The position numbers were made by a program, and so were the translations under genes. Source: JAKFDK01 sp036676195 (GTDB lineage Bacteria > Bacillota > Sulfobacillia > Symbiobacteriales > ZC4RG38). Taken from it: a stretch of 38,021 nt of DNA. Every line of letters begins with the position of its first letter. Position 1 is the first letter of the stretch. The notes below the pieces were generated by a model. It made no database searches and was not told the DNA's origin. It worked only from the letters and a program-made list of their open reading frames with translations. Below are positions 1 to 7,369 of this stretch, piece by piece. The stretch lies in the NCBI GenBank assembly GCA_036676195.1, contig JAKFDK010000123.1, forward strand, positions 1 to 38,021, read 5' to 3'.

Positions 1-362
1 TGCCGTCGCGGCGGGCGATGCGTTGAGGATTACGTCTTCATCATGAGCCTGCTGTACACCGGCGGTATGGCTCAATAGTATGGCCTTCGGGTAACCGACG
101 TGAACTTCAAGGATATGGAAATCAAGGTCCCTCAGAAGGGCGGGCATTCCGTTGCCGTCCCTCTGCATCCGCAGCTTGCGCGGGTGCTCAGGGCGCACCT
201 TCGGAAGCGACGACACAACTCGGAGTACGTGTTCAGGCATGGCCATGATGCGTCCACCTCGCTGGGCCAAAAGGCCAACAGACAGAACGCTTGGCGCATA
301 TGCAGGCGCATTCAGGAGGCGGCAGGACTGACTGAGAGCGTCCACCCGCACCGGTTCCATGT
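1..362 (+). pseudogene. Tyrosine recombinase (phage integrase family) C-terminal fragment, broken
   Basis: Frame 1 encodes part of the catalytic domain of a XerC/XerD-like tyrosine recombinase. The run LLYTGG, then GLRVTDVNF, then KVPQKGG and VPLHPQL is the usual alpha-helix plus beta-sheet region, and it ends in the HPHRF that normally precedes the catalytic H-x-x-R box. An in-frame TAG lies at 76-78. Similarity ends at about 355-362, where the sequence passes into the inverted serine-recombinase gene, so the catalytic Arg/His box and tyrosine are missing. The 5' part lies outside the window. It cannot make an active recombinase. It may be the target gene interrupted by the neighbouring element, but the other half is not visible in this window. 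Confidence 0.75.
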
Positions 363-1929
363 GGCCGGTCGGATGCAGGCGGTAATGATCCAACAGTTCA
401 TCCACCAGGCGGACGCGCTCTTCCTGGGGCAAACGGCCAAGCAGGTTCTCCAGGTCGTGATGCAGGCGGTCCGGCGGCGGCAGCGCCTCGCCGTCGTGCT
501 GGCGGCGGAGGGAGCGGAGTTGCTCCTGCAACTGGCGGCGCCGGCGCTCCAGTTCCACGACCGTCCCATTAATGGCGGTCAGAGCCTGGGTGGCTCGGGC
601 CTCTGGCCACAGACCCCGGGCAAACAACCACCCAATCCGCTCACTTGCGCGGTCCTGGCCGGCCAGGTGAACTTCCATCAGGGTCAGTTCGGCCTCAACA
701 CCGGTCACCTCGCCGGCGGCCGTCAGTTCGCCCAGGTCCGACATCGCCTCCCGGAGCCGGTCCGGGTGCAGGATCCACGCGCAGACCTGTGACCAGACGG
801 CTGTTTCCACCGCTGTCGCCCGCTTCTGGGGCAGGCTGCAGGGCAGGGCACCGGGCTGGCGGGGACCATAACGATTGCGGCACACCAGATAGGTTCGGGC
901 ACCATTACCCTGGCTGCCGTAATAAATGGGGGCGTCGCACAGGGCGCAGCGGCCTTTGCCGGACAACAGGCGGGCGCCGGCTGCCCGGCGGACCTTCCGG
1001 TGCCTGATCAAAACTTGCTGCGCGAGTTGAAAGGTGGCTGTGTCCACCAGCGGCGGAACCGCCACTGTCTTCCATTCCTGCTCCGGGCGGTGCCGTGGTG
1101 TCAGCCGGAAGCCCTTTTCCCGGCGCCAGGCCGGCGGAAACTGACGCAGGGCAGCCAGACCGCGCGCATCCACCCGGTTGAGTTGCGCCTGCCCCACATA
1201 AGCCCGGTTGCGCAGCATCTCGGCCACGGTGGTTCGGTTCCACTGGCGGCGCCGGCCGCGGGGCGTGGGGACCCCCATGGCCGTCAGCCGGCGGGCAATT
1301 TCCTCACAGGTGGCCTGCTCGTCCACACACCAACGGAAGACCTGACGTACCCACGGTGATTGCAGCGGGTCTTCGACCAGGGGGCAGATGCCTCGGGGGG
1401 CCTGGCGAATGTAAGTGTAACCATACAGGTGAAAGGCCTGGGGAATGCCGCCTTCGGCAATTTTACCGCGCTTGCCCCGCTGAGTACGTTCCAGGATCTT
1501 CGCCTTCTCCAATTCGGCAAAGGAGCCGCGCACCTGCAGAAAAGCCTGACCCTCCGGGGAGCCGTCATAACTGTGGTCAATAAAGTCGACCCGGCAGCCT
1601 TGTTTCTCCAGCTCCTCCGTCACCAGTAATTGGTTGACCAGTTTCCGGCTGAACCGGCTGGGGTCGAGGGCAAGCAAGACATCCACCCGCTGGGAGCGGA
1701 CGAATTCCCGTACCCGGTCGAGGGCCGGCCGTTCCAGAAAGTCACCGCCCACGTGGTCCTCGAACTCATGCAGGCGCAGCGGGCTCCCGGTCTCCCGAGC
1801 CATTTGCTCTGCCCGAGCCATGAGCGCCCGGCGTTGTTCCGGGATGGAGAAGCCTTTCTGACTCTGGTCCTCCGTACTGACCCGCAGATACAGCACTGCC
1901 ACCAGTTCCGGTCGGGAGTGGCCGGTCAC
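1..1929 (-). CDS. Large serine recombinase (resolvase/recombinase/zinc-ribbon), no stop before the window edge
   Basis: Starting at a GTG at 1929, preceded by AAGGAGG nine bases upstream, the minus strand is open to base 1 without a stop. The N-terminus carries YLRVSTEDQ with the catalytic serine of the resolvase domain, then SRFSRK and an FAELEKAKILERTQRGK segment. A recombinase domain follows (RRLTAMGVPTPRG, then WNRTTVAEMLRNRAYVG), then a zinc ribbon beginning CALC and a C-terminal coiled-coil. Such enzymes catalyse site-specific integration and excision of mobile elements. Family-like sequence stops near residue 522, at about base 363. Downstream codons read antisense through the integrase remnant, so the native stop appears to be lost and the encoded tail is probably junk. 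Alternatively the real stop lies just outside the window. Confidence 0.85.
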   Translation of the reverse strand, partial: MTGHSRPELVAVLYLRVSTEDQSQKGFSIPEQRRALMARAEQMARETGSPLRLHEFEDHVGGDFLERPALDRVREFVRSQRVDVLLALDPSRFSRKLVNQLLVTEELEKQGCRVDFIDHSYDGSPEGQAFLQVRGSFAELEKAKILERTQRGKRGKIAEGGIPQAFHLYGYTYIRQAPRGICPLVEDPLQSPWVRQVFRWCVDEQATCEEIARRLTAMGVPTPRGRRRQWNRTTVAEMLRNRAYVGQAQLNRVDARGLAALRQFPPAWRREKGFRLTPRHRPEQEWKTVAVPPLVDTATFQLAQQVLIRHRKVRRAAGARLLSGKGRCALCDAPIYYGSQGNGARTYLVCRNRYGPRQPGALPCSLPQKRATAVETAVWSQVCAWILHPDRLREAMSDLGELTAAGEVTGVEAELTLMEVHLAGQDRASERIGWLFARGLWPEARATQALTAINGTVVELERRRRQLQEQLRSLRRQHDGEALPPPDRLHHDLENLLGRLPQEERVRLVDELLDHYRLHPTGHMEPVRVDALSQSCRLLNAPAYAPSVLSVGLLAQRGGRIMAMPEHVLRVVSSLPKVRPEHPRKLRMQRDGNGMPALLRDLDFHILEVHVGYPKAILLSHTAGVQQAHDEDVILNASPAATA

Positions 1930-2057
1930 GTGTCTGTTCCTCCTTCAGCCGATCGAGCAGGCGCCGAATCACCTGGCGGACGCGCCAGACCGCGGGCTGA
2001 TCCATGGCCCAACACCCCCCGCAAACTTGTACCCGAGGGGTGGCCGGAATAGAACCG

Positions 2058-2100
2058 GCAGGCGGGCGCCGCCCCTGATCCCGGGGTGGAGCCCGCCTGC
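2058..2100 (-). terminator. Hairpin downstream of the SDR-PilZ gene
   Basis: A perfect 10-bp inverted repeat, GCAGGCGGGC (2058-2067) and GCCCGCCTGC (2091-2100), lies 6 bases after the stop of the minus-strand SDR-PilZ gene. Only a weak U-rich stretch follows it on the minus strand, so it is a plausible but not ideal intrinsic terminator. Confidence 0.5.
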
Positions 2101-2105
2101 GTTGA

Positions 2106-3536
2106 TCACAGCACGTAGTCTGCTTTGTCACTCTTGGGCTGCGGCTGTGGAGAGCGGCGCCGCCGTTCCACTGCCTCCAGGTTCAGGGCTCGCATCAGCA
2201 AGTCCCGTTGCGGTTGGACGACTTCGATAAACTTCACGCCATAGGTAAAGAGCCCACGGTTGCTCTGCTTGTGCAGGATTTCACCTAATAACCGGAATTC
2301 GGCCCCCCGGAACTGGAAAAGAAATTCACAAACGATCCGGTGGTCTGCAGGCAAATCCAGCTTGGTCGCAATCTGGCAACCGCCGCCACTCAAGTCGATC
2401 ATGGACACTTCCCCGGCTCGCATGGTGACACACCTGTCACCCACGGCCACCAGACGCATGGTGCACGGGTGGTCATACATGGGCAGGCGGAACAAGGTGC
2501 GGCGGTTGGGCCGGACAGCTTGCCCGGGTGCCGGCTGGGTCTGCCCGGCCACGGCCGCCGGGGTGGTAATGGCTGGCAGCAGGGCCCTCGCCTCTTCATC
2601 GTACTGGAGCAAACGCTGGGCCAGGTTAACCTGGGCCAGGAGCTCCGGACCACCTGAGGCGGGCACCGCTGTGCCATCAGCCAGGGAAGCCCGGTGCCGG
2701 CTAGTCTGGCGGCAGAGGGCAAGCACCACCGGAAGGGAAGCCCAGCACCCATGCACTGGCTCATGGTGAGCGGTTGGGCGGCTGCAAAAGTCAATGACCT
2801 GGCCGTTTGTGTATCCGTTCGCCGGTGAGCCGAGAAAAGCGACCAGGTCAGACAGCTCCTTCTGGTTGGCGAGACGGCGGGCAAAGGTGGACTTTTCCAC
2901 ATGGCTGCGGACCGATTCCGGCAAGGTCTGTTCAGCCCGATCAGTCAGAGTAGGGCCTACCATCACCACATTGGTCATAATCCCGGTCGGTCCCCAATCC
3001 AGAGCCAGACGGCGAGTGAGTCCCTGCAAACCGACACGGGCGGCCGGGCAACTCGGCGAGCCAGGCTTCCCAGTTTCAGCCTCGTTGGCAGATAAGTAAA
3101 CGATCCGTCCCCAGCCCCGGGCACGCATGACTGCAATCATGGCCAATGCCACCTGGTAAGCCCGGTGCACGCTGGTCAGCACCATGGCGCCGCAGGGTTC
3201 CGGTGGCAGAACTCCGCACACCGGTGCCTGGAGGAAGCCACCCTGATTATCCCATTCGGTTACCGTATGAATGAGGGCGTGGACCATGCCGTACCGCCCG
3301 ATCACCGCCTTAACCGCGGCCTGGACGGAGCCAAAGTCGGCCGGGTCACACGGGATAGCCGTTGCTTTCCCCCCGGTGCGTTCCACCAGCTTGGCTGTCT
3401 GGAGCGCTTCTTCTTCCCGGCGGTAGGCCAGCGCCACATGCGCACCTTCGCGCGCAACTGCAGTGGCGGCGACCCGGCCAAGGCCCGACAGGCCGCCCAT
3501 AATGACGACCACCTTGCCCTGAAGTCCCAAGTCCAA
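2106..3536 (-). CDS. Short-chain dehydrogenase-like protein fused to a C-terminal PilZ (c-di-GMP-binding) domain
   Basis: The TTG at 3536 is chosen because a GAGGGGGTGAG Shine-Dalgarno sequence lies just upstream; the frame is open further upstream but runs through a riboswitch and terminator. The product is about 476 residues. Residues 1-250 form a Rossmann SDR domain with an intact nucleotide motif (GGLSGLG). The catalytic Y-x-x-x-K position reads C-x-x-x-R (CPAAR before VGLQGLTR), so ordinary oxidoreductase chemistry looks lost. After a linker comes a PilZ domain with the RxxxR-type motif (RRTLFR) and DLSGGG, both c-di-GMP contacts in this family. The mRNA leader contains a GEMM-I aptamer, so c-di-GMP may act at both RNA and protein level. 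The function is not known; a c-di-GMP-responsive scaffold is my inference. Confidence 0.85.
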   Translation of the reverse strand: MDLGLQGKVVVIMGGLSGLGRVAATAVAREGAHVALAYRREEEALQTAKLVERTGGKATAIPCDPADFGSVQAAVKAVIGRYGMVHALIHTVTEWDNQGGFLQAPVCGVLPPEPCGAMVLTSVHRAYQVALAMIAVMRARGWGRIVYLSANEAETGKPGSPSCPAARVGLQGLTRRLALDWGPTGIMTNVVMVGPTLTDRAEQTLPESVRSHVEKSTFARRLANQKELSDLVAFLGSPANGYTNGQVIDFCSRPTAHHEPVHGCWASLPVVLALCRQTSRHRASLADGTAVPASGGPELLAQVNLAQRLLQYDEEARALLPAITTPAAVAGQTQPAPGQAVRPNRRTLFRLPMYDHPCTMRLVAVGDRCVTMRAGEVSMIDLSGGGCQIATKLDLPADHRIVCEFLFQFRGAEFRLLGEILHKQSNRGLFTYGVKFIEVVQPQRDLLMRALNLEAVERRRRSPQPQPKSDKADYVL

Positions 3537-3561
3537 GGGCTCACCCCCTCGTACCTTTGCA

Positions 3562-3592
3562 CATAAGAAAGAGCCCTCCCGGATAGGAGGGC
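3562..3592 (-). terminator. Intrinsic terminator between the c-di-GMP aptamer and the SDR-PilZ start codon
   Basis: On the minus strand GCCCTCC, a short loop and GGGAGGGC form a strong stem followed by TCTTTCTTA. It lies about 20 bases 3' of the GEMM-I aptamer and about 25 bases upstream of the TTG start. That is where a transcriptional expression platform belongs. Whether ligand turns the gene on or off cannot be decided by eye. Confidence 0.8.
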
Positions 3593-3611
3593 GGACGCGT
3601 TCCCTCGATCC

Positions 3612-3706
3612 GTTCGGCAACCCGACCGGCATAGGAGTAAGATCTCCCTTAGCCTCGTGGCTTTGCGGCCCCGTCTTTCGACGGGTGTGCCCTGGGTGGC
3701 AGCGGG
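3612..3706 (-). promoter_or_regulatory. Cyclic-di-GMP-I (GEMM-I) riboswitch aptamer
   Basis: Read on the minus strand, the segment carries the GEMM-I signatures in order. These are AGGGCACACC, a P2 hairpin capped by CGAAAG (CCGTCGAAAGACGG), CCGCAAAGCC, GAGGCTAA (the tetraloop-receptor side), a P3 arm, and GGTCGGGTTGCCG closing the aptamer. The conserved core matches the established consensus closely. It lies in the leader of the SDR-PilZ gene and is followed by an intrinsic terminator. The related cGAMP-responsive GEMM-Ib subclass is not excluded by inspection. Confidence 0.92.
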
Positions 3707-3797
3707 GAGAAGCTGGACAGCTAGGCCAGATCAATCCTGGCACGGTGCCGCTCAAGCCATATCCTCCGCACACCATCTGCGAACAAAAAAGGTAATA

Positions 3798-3826
3798 ACT
3801 ATATGAATATGTGGTTCGCAATTCAA
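3798..3826 (-). promoter_or_regulatory. Predicted sigma-A promoter for the riboswitch/SDR-PilZ transcript
   Basis: On the minus strand TTGAAT (3826-3821) and TATAGT (3803-3798) are separated by 17 bases in an AT-rich island. Transcription would start near 3790, about 85 bases before the aptamer. Confidence 0.5.
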
Positions 3827-3939
3827 ATATACACAACTACACAAGGAAATGCAATACGCACGTGGTTTTATGTGGAAGAGTCATCAACAATGTATTAAGC
3901 TTTTATGATTATTGCAGCTTTGGACGTTCGGCCCGCCGG

Positions 3940-4293
3940 TCAAAGAGGGTGTAGACCCGTTCGGTGCTTCACGTGGCAATGCCGCAGGTCGCCGCAAATG
4001 ATCCGCGTCTCCAGCCCCTCGCAGTCCTTGTCGGGCTTGCAGTCATGCACGCTCTTAAAATTGATATTTTTCTGCAAAATTGCGTCAATGATTACCTTGG
4101 CAACGACATGCCCGCCTTCATGCACCAGGCCGCCGACACAGCAGGAGATAATCCGGACCTTTTTCTTGGTGTCCTTGATCTCAAAGGCGCGGGGCTTCAG
4201 GGGGATCTCGGTGCAAATCAGATGCTGGGTCGCCCCTGTACCCAACACGACCGGCACCTGAATGCACTTGTTCCCGTGCCCGTGCGTCACCAC
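3940..4293 (-). CDS. SPOCS-domain (DUF3794) protein, probably sporulation-related
   Basis: A protein of about 117 residues containing one SPOCS/DUF3794-like domain: IQVPVVLG, then IPLKPRAFEIKD, then the late signature GGHVVAKVIIDAILQKNINF. This domain occurs in spore coat and germination-related proteins of endospore formers, usually beside a LysM domain; here it stands alone. The GTG at 4293 is preferred because GGAGG lies five bases upstream; a GTG one codon later (4290) is equally possible. The C-terminus is rich in Cys and His (CKPDKDC, CGDLRHCHVKH), suggesting metal or disulphide chemistry. It is divergent from degS and has its own AT-rich downstream region. Its base composition is lower in GC than the neighbouring genes. 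Confidence 0.7.
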   Translation of the reverse strand: MVTHGHGNKCIQVPVVLGTGATQHLICTEIPLKPRAFEIKDTKKKVRIISCCVGGLVHEGGHVVAKVIIDAILQKNINFKSVHDCKPDKDCEGLETRIICGDLRHCHVKHRTGLHPL

Positions 4294-4499
4294 GATCACC
4301 TCCACCGGTTTCTCTATGCCAAGCTATGATGAGCGGGGTTGGCATGGTGACATGGACGGGAATTATGTTGCCAACTCGCCAGACCCTCGGCAGGAGTGAC
4401 CCCAGTACACGGAGAATTTTCCTCCTAAAGGCTTTATGTGTTAATTATAAGTACAGGGGCCGTGGTGCTGCCTGCCCACTCCTGTAGGAGGCGATACCT

Positions 4500-5381
4500 G
4501 TGCCCGAGCCCTCCCGCGAGGCGGTTGCCAGTACGCTGCAGGAAGTCGTGGCCGTGCTGACTGAACAGGAGGCCAGGGCCAGGGACCTGGCCGCCGGGCT
4601 GCGATCAAAGCATCAAGTCGCCAACCTGCCCGAGCAGGCGGAAACCCTTACCGACCGCCTCCATAGCGCTTTGGAGCGGTGCACGCACCTGTTCCGCGAA
4701 GTGGGCAACCATTTGGAAACGGCACAACAAAGCCGGGCGCTGGGACTTTCGGTGATTAGCGCCCAGGAAGAGGAACGCCGGCGTCTGGCCCGCGAGATTC
4801 ACGACGGACCGGCGCAACTGCTGGCCAACGTGGTATTACGCATCGATGTGTGTCAGCGCCTGGCCGAGGAAAACCCGGCCCGCTGCACCGGTGAACTGCA
4901 GCAGCTCAAGGACCTGGTCCGGATCAGCTTGCAGGAGGTGCGCAAGGTCATCTTTGACCTGCGCCCCATGGCGCTGGACGACCTCGGGCTGGTCCCGGCC
5001 CTGCGCGAGGTCGCCAAGGCCTACCAGACCCGTACCGCCGTCGAGGTGGATCTGGCGGCATTCGGCGAGGAGCGCCGGTTCGAGCCGGCCTTCGAGGTGG
5101 CAGTGTTCCGGCTGGTCCAGGAGGCCATGACCAACATCGATAAGCACGCCCGGGCCAGCAAGATCTGGATCACCCTCGAGCGGCGCGGCAATGACCTGCG
5201 GGTTTCGGTCAAGGACAACGGGGTCGGGTTTGACGTGGAAAGCGTGCGCCGGTCTGCCGCAGCGAAGTTTGGTCTGCACGGCATGCGGGAACGAGTGGAA
5301 CTGGTCGGGGGGCGGATGGACATCCAGTCTGCCGCCGGCCAGGGCACCCGCATCCAGTTCTCGTTCACGGTGGCGGATTAG
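4500..5381 (+). CDS. degS: DegS/NarX-type cytoplasmic sensor histidine kinase
   Basis: A 293-residue soluble kinase starting at GTG 4500 behind TAGGAGG. The N-terminal 80 residues are predicted coiled-coil without membrane segments, as in DegS. The HisKA_3 phosphoacceptor motif EEERRRLAREIHDGPAQ carries the autophosphorylated His at about residue 101. LRPMALDDLGLVPAL follows, then a HATPase_c domain with the N box (EAMTNIDKHA), G1 box (DNGVGF) and GLHGMRER. It should phosphorylate the response regulator encoded 54 bases downstream. No sensory domain is visible, so the input is probably cytoplasmic or from a partner. An AT-rich TTAATTATAAGT just upstream may be its -10 region. Confidence 0.88.
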   Translation: MPEPSREAVASTLQEVVAVLTEQEARARDLAAGLRSKHQVANLPEQAETLTDRLHSALERCTHLFREVGNHLETAQQSRALGLSVISAQEEERRRLAREIHDGPAQLLANVVLRIDVCQRLAEENPARCTGELQQLKDLVRISLQEVRKVIFDLRPMALDDLGLVPALREVAKAYQTRTAVEVDLAAFGEERRFEPAFEVAVFRLVQEAMTNIDKHARASKIWITLERRGNDLRVSVKDNGVGFDVESVRRSAAAKFGLHGMRERVELVGGRMDIQSAAGQGTRIQFSFTVAD

Positions 5382-5435
5382 CGGGTGCGGGGGCCAGTTC
5401 ATCGAGAAAGTGCGCTTCCTAAAGGAGGGTCAGGC

Positions 5436-6116
5436 GTGGTCGACCAGGTCAACATTCTTATTGTGGACGACCACACCCTGTTTCGTCAGGGCTTGCGGCG
5501 GGTGTTGGAAATGGAACCTGGATTCAGGGTGGTGGCAGAGGGCGCCACGGCCGACCAGGCGATTGAACTGGCGGCCCGACACCAGCCCGACGTAGTGGTG
5601 CTGGATATCTCCATGCCGGGCGGGGGTCTGGAAGCAACGGCTCGGCTCAAGGCGGACCACCCGCAGATGGGAATTGTGATTCTGACCATGCATGAGGACC
5701 AGGAATACCTCATGCGGGCGGTCAGGGCCGGAGCCACCAGCTACCTGGTGAAGGATATTGATTCCCGCAACCTGGTGGAAGCGATCGCGGCCGCCCGGGA
5801 GGGACGTCCCTACCTGCACCCGAAGGTGGCCGGGCTGGCCTTGCTGGACATGACCCGCGGCGACAAGTCCGCCAAGACCCAGGGGCCGTCCCTGACGGAG
5901 CGGGAAACCGAGGTCCTACGCCTGGTGGGGCAGGGCGCTTCCAACCGTGAAATCGCGGCGTCGCTCTTCATCAGTGAAAAAACGGCCAAGAACCACCTGA
6001 CCCACATCTTCGAGAAGCTGAACGTGTCGGACCGTACCCAGGCCGCCTTGTGGGCCGTCCGGGCCGGCCTGGTTTCACTCGAAGACAAGGGGCGTACCGG
6101 CCCGCACCGGGGCTAG
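5436..6116 (+). CDS. degU: DegU/NarL-type response regulator
   Basis: A 226-residue two-domain regulator. The GTG at 5436 is chosen because AAAGGAGG stands nine bases upstream. The receiver domain has the acidic pair in VDDH, the phosphoacceptor Asp in VVLDISMPG, the switch Thr in ILTMH and the Lys in LVKDID. The C-terminal LuxR-type helix-turn-helix reads LTERETEVLRLVGQGASNRE, then SEKTAKNHLTHIFEKL. It is co-transcribed with the DegS-like kinase and lies directly upstream of the Tad pilus locus. Control of surface behaviour is therefore likely but not shown. A terminator follows. Confidence 0.9.
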   Translation: MVDQVNILIVDDHTLFRQGLRRVLEMEPGFRVVAEGATADQAIELAARHQPDVVVLDISMPGGGLEATARLKADHPQMGIVILTMHEDQEYLMRAVRAGATSYLVKDIDSRNLVEAIAAAREGRPYLHPKVAGLALLDMTRGDKSAKTQGPSLTERETEVLRLVGQGASNREIAASLFISEKTAKNHLTHIFEKLNVSDRTQAALWAVRAGLVSLEDKGRTGPHRG

Positions 6117-6146
6117 CGCACCGACAACGACCAATCGATGCCTGGC

Positions 6147-6176
6147 AGCCCTGTTCCCGCCACCGGGAGCAGGGCT
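6147..6176 (+). terminator. Intrinsic terminator-like hairpin after degU
   Basis: AGCCCTG-TTCCC and GGGAG-CAGGGCT pair around a short loop, followed by CTGTTGCGTT. It separates degS-degU from the riboswitch-led Tad operon. Confidence 0.65.
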
Positions 6177-6359
6177 CTGTTGCGTTACGGGCGGGCCGGT
6201 GCTGTTCTGTCCCGGTCCGGTCGGGCTGGCGTGGGACCGGGGTCCCACCGAAGCGCTCAGCCAAGATGAATCTGGGGTCCGATGTTTCAGTCCAGGTACG
6301 GTGGTAACATCAAACCAGAGCAAGGGCACGGCGCCAAAGGTGCCGGCAGACAGGAACTC

Positions 6360-6464
6360 TCCCACGATAAAGGCAAACGTAGCGAAAGCCACGGACGCAA
6401 AGCCACGGGCCTAACGGTCAACGGCGGTCACGCCACCGACCCATGGCAGCCGGGCTGCCGAACG
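6360..6464 (+). promoter_or_regulatory. Second cyclic-di-GMP-I (GEMM-I) riboswitch, leader of the Tad/Flp operon
   Basis: The plus strand contains AAAGGCAAACG, a hairpin with the GEMM tetraloop (GCGAAAGC), GGACGCAAAGCC, ACGGGCCTAA, a long P3 arm, and ATGGCAGCCGGGCTGCCG closing the aptamer. It is an excellent match to the GEMM-I consensus. It ends about 110 bases before the Flp pilin start. The intervening sequence can form hairpins (GCTCC/GGGAGC at about 6480-6505; GAGGCT/AGCCTC at about 6509-6545), but no clear U-tract terminator is seen, so the mode of control is open. I see no convincing promoter between 6177 and 6360. Confidence 0.92.
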
Positions 6465-6575
6465 GGAAGCGGATCATGCGCTCCTTACCCCCTCAGGGAG
6501 CAGCAGTGAGGCTACCGCCGGTAAACAGGCCCAAGGGAGCCTCTCTGTTGCCCAGTGGAAGGAGTGAACGGATAC

Positions 6576-6776
6576 ATGACAACCCTACTGTTGGCTTCCC
6601 TGTGGAACCGGATCCAGGCTGGGCTGCGGCGTGAGGAAGGACAAGGCATGGTGGAATACGGCCTGATCATCGCCCTGGTGGCGGTGGGCCTGGTCACCGC
6701 CCTGGTCACCCTGCGGGGGAATATCTCCTCCGTCTTCAGCACCATCGGCGGCACCCTGACCGCTCCGCCCAGCTAA
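6576..6776 (+). CDS. flp: Flp/Fap-type type IVb pilin
   Basis: A 66-residue prepilin. The ATG at 6576 lies behind GGAAGGAG. A short basic leader ends in EEG, followed by the mature start QGMVEYGLI, with Glu at position +5 and Tyr at +6, the Flp motif recognised by TadV-type prepilin peptidase. A hydrophobic helix follows (LIIALVAVGLVTALV). The protein is the major subunit of a Tad pilus. It is preceded by a c-di-GMP riboswitch and followed by a strong terminator, which fits high expression relative to the assembly genes. No prepilin peptidase gene is visible in this window. Confidence 0.92.
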   Translation: MTTLLLASLWNRIQAGLRREEGQGMVEYGLIIALVAVGLVTALVTLRGNISSVFSTIGGTLTAPPS

Positions 6777-6892
6777 CCTTCCCACCGTGTCCGTGTCACC
6801 TGGCCGCATAAAACAACAGGGCCCCTGATTCCGGTCGCTCCGGTCCCCCTCCCGGAGCGATACCCCACGGCAAGCAAAAGCCTCTGCGGAGA

Positions 6893-6923
6893 GGCCCGAG
6901 GCCCCCCCTCGGGCCTTTTTCTT
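6893..6923 (+). terminator. Strong intrinsic terminator between flp and the Tad assembly genes
   Basis: GGCCCGAGG (6893-6901) and CCTCGGGCC (6907-6915) form a tight stem followed immediately by TTTTTCTT. It should let most transcripts end after flp, with read-through feeding the assembly genes. Confidence 0.88.
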
Positions 6924-6952
6924 ACGAACGAATGGGAGAAGGAGGGAACACA

Positions 6953-7354
6953 GTGAGAATCAGGCGCGGTCGGTCGGCTGGCGACAGCGGACAGTCGGTG
7001 GTGGAGTTGGCCCTGGTTCTGCCTGTCCTTTTCCTGCTCCTGTTCGGCATGGCCGAATTCGCCCGCATGGCCGGGGCCTATCTGACCGTTCAGCACGCGG
7101 CCCGTGAAGGGCTGCGTCTGGGTATCACCGGTGGCACTGACGCCGAGGTTGTCAACCGGGTGCAGGCCATGGCTCCCGGGCTGGATCCAGCCCGGATCAG
7201 CACCACGATCGTACCGGCCGCTTCGCCCCGGACTCCCGGGAGCGACCTGCAGGTCACAGTGGCCTATCAGTTCCGGATGATGACGCAACTGATAGGCGAA
7301 GTCACGGGCTCCACACTCACGTTGCAAGCAACCGTGGTATCACGGGTGGAATAA
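6953..7354 (+). CDS. tadE: TadE-like pseudopilin
   Basis: The GTG at 6953 is chosen because AGAAGGAGGGA precedes it. The 133-residue product has a basic N-terminus, then SGQSVVELALVLPVLFLLLFGMAEFARM, the TadE-family hydrophobic segment with a conserved Glu. A short extracellular domain follows. TadE proteins are minor pseudopilins of the Tad system, processed by the same peptidase as Flp. The stop overlaps the Shine-Dalgarno region of the next gene, so the two are translationally linked. Confidence 0.85.
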   Translation: MRIRRGRSAGDSGQSVVELALVLPVLFLLLFGMAEFARMAGAYLTVQHAAREGLRLGITGGTDAEVVNRVQAMAPGLDPARISTTIVPAASPRTPGSDLQVTVAYQFRMMTQLIGEVTGSTLTLQATVVSRVE

Positions 7355-7369
7355 AGGAGGCTAACCCGG

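Noticed and set aside
100..792. A 230-residue plus-strand protein starting with integrase sequence
   Set aside because: Only the first about 87 codons are integrase; the rest is antisense to the serine recombinase, so it is a chimeric reading, not a gene.
3964..4329. Plus-strand 121-codon frame opposite the SPOCS gene
   Set aside because: The minus frame shows SPOCS signatures and a good ribosome-binding site; the plus frame shows neither.
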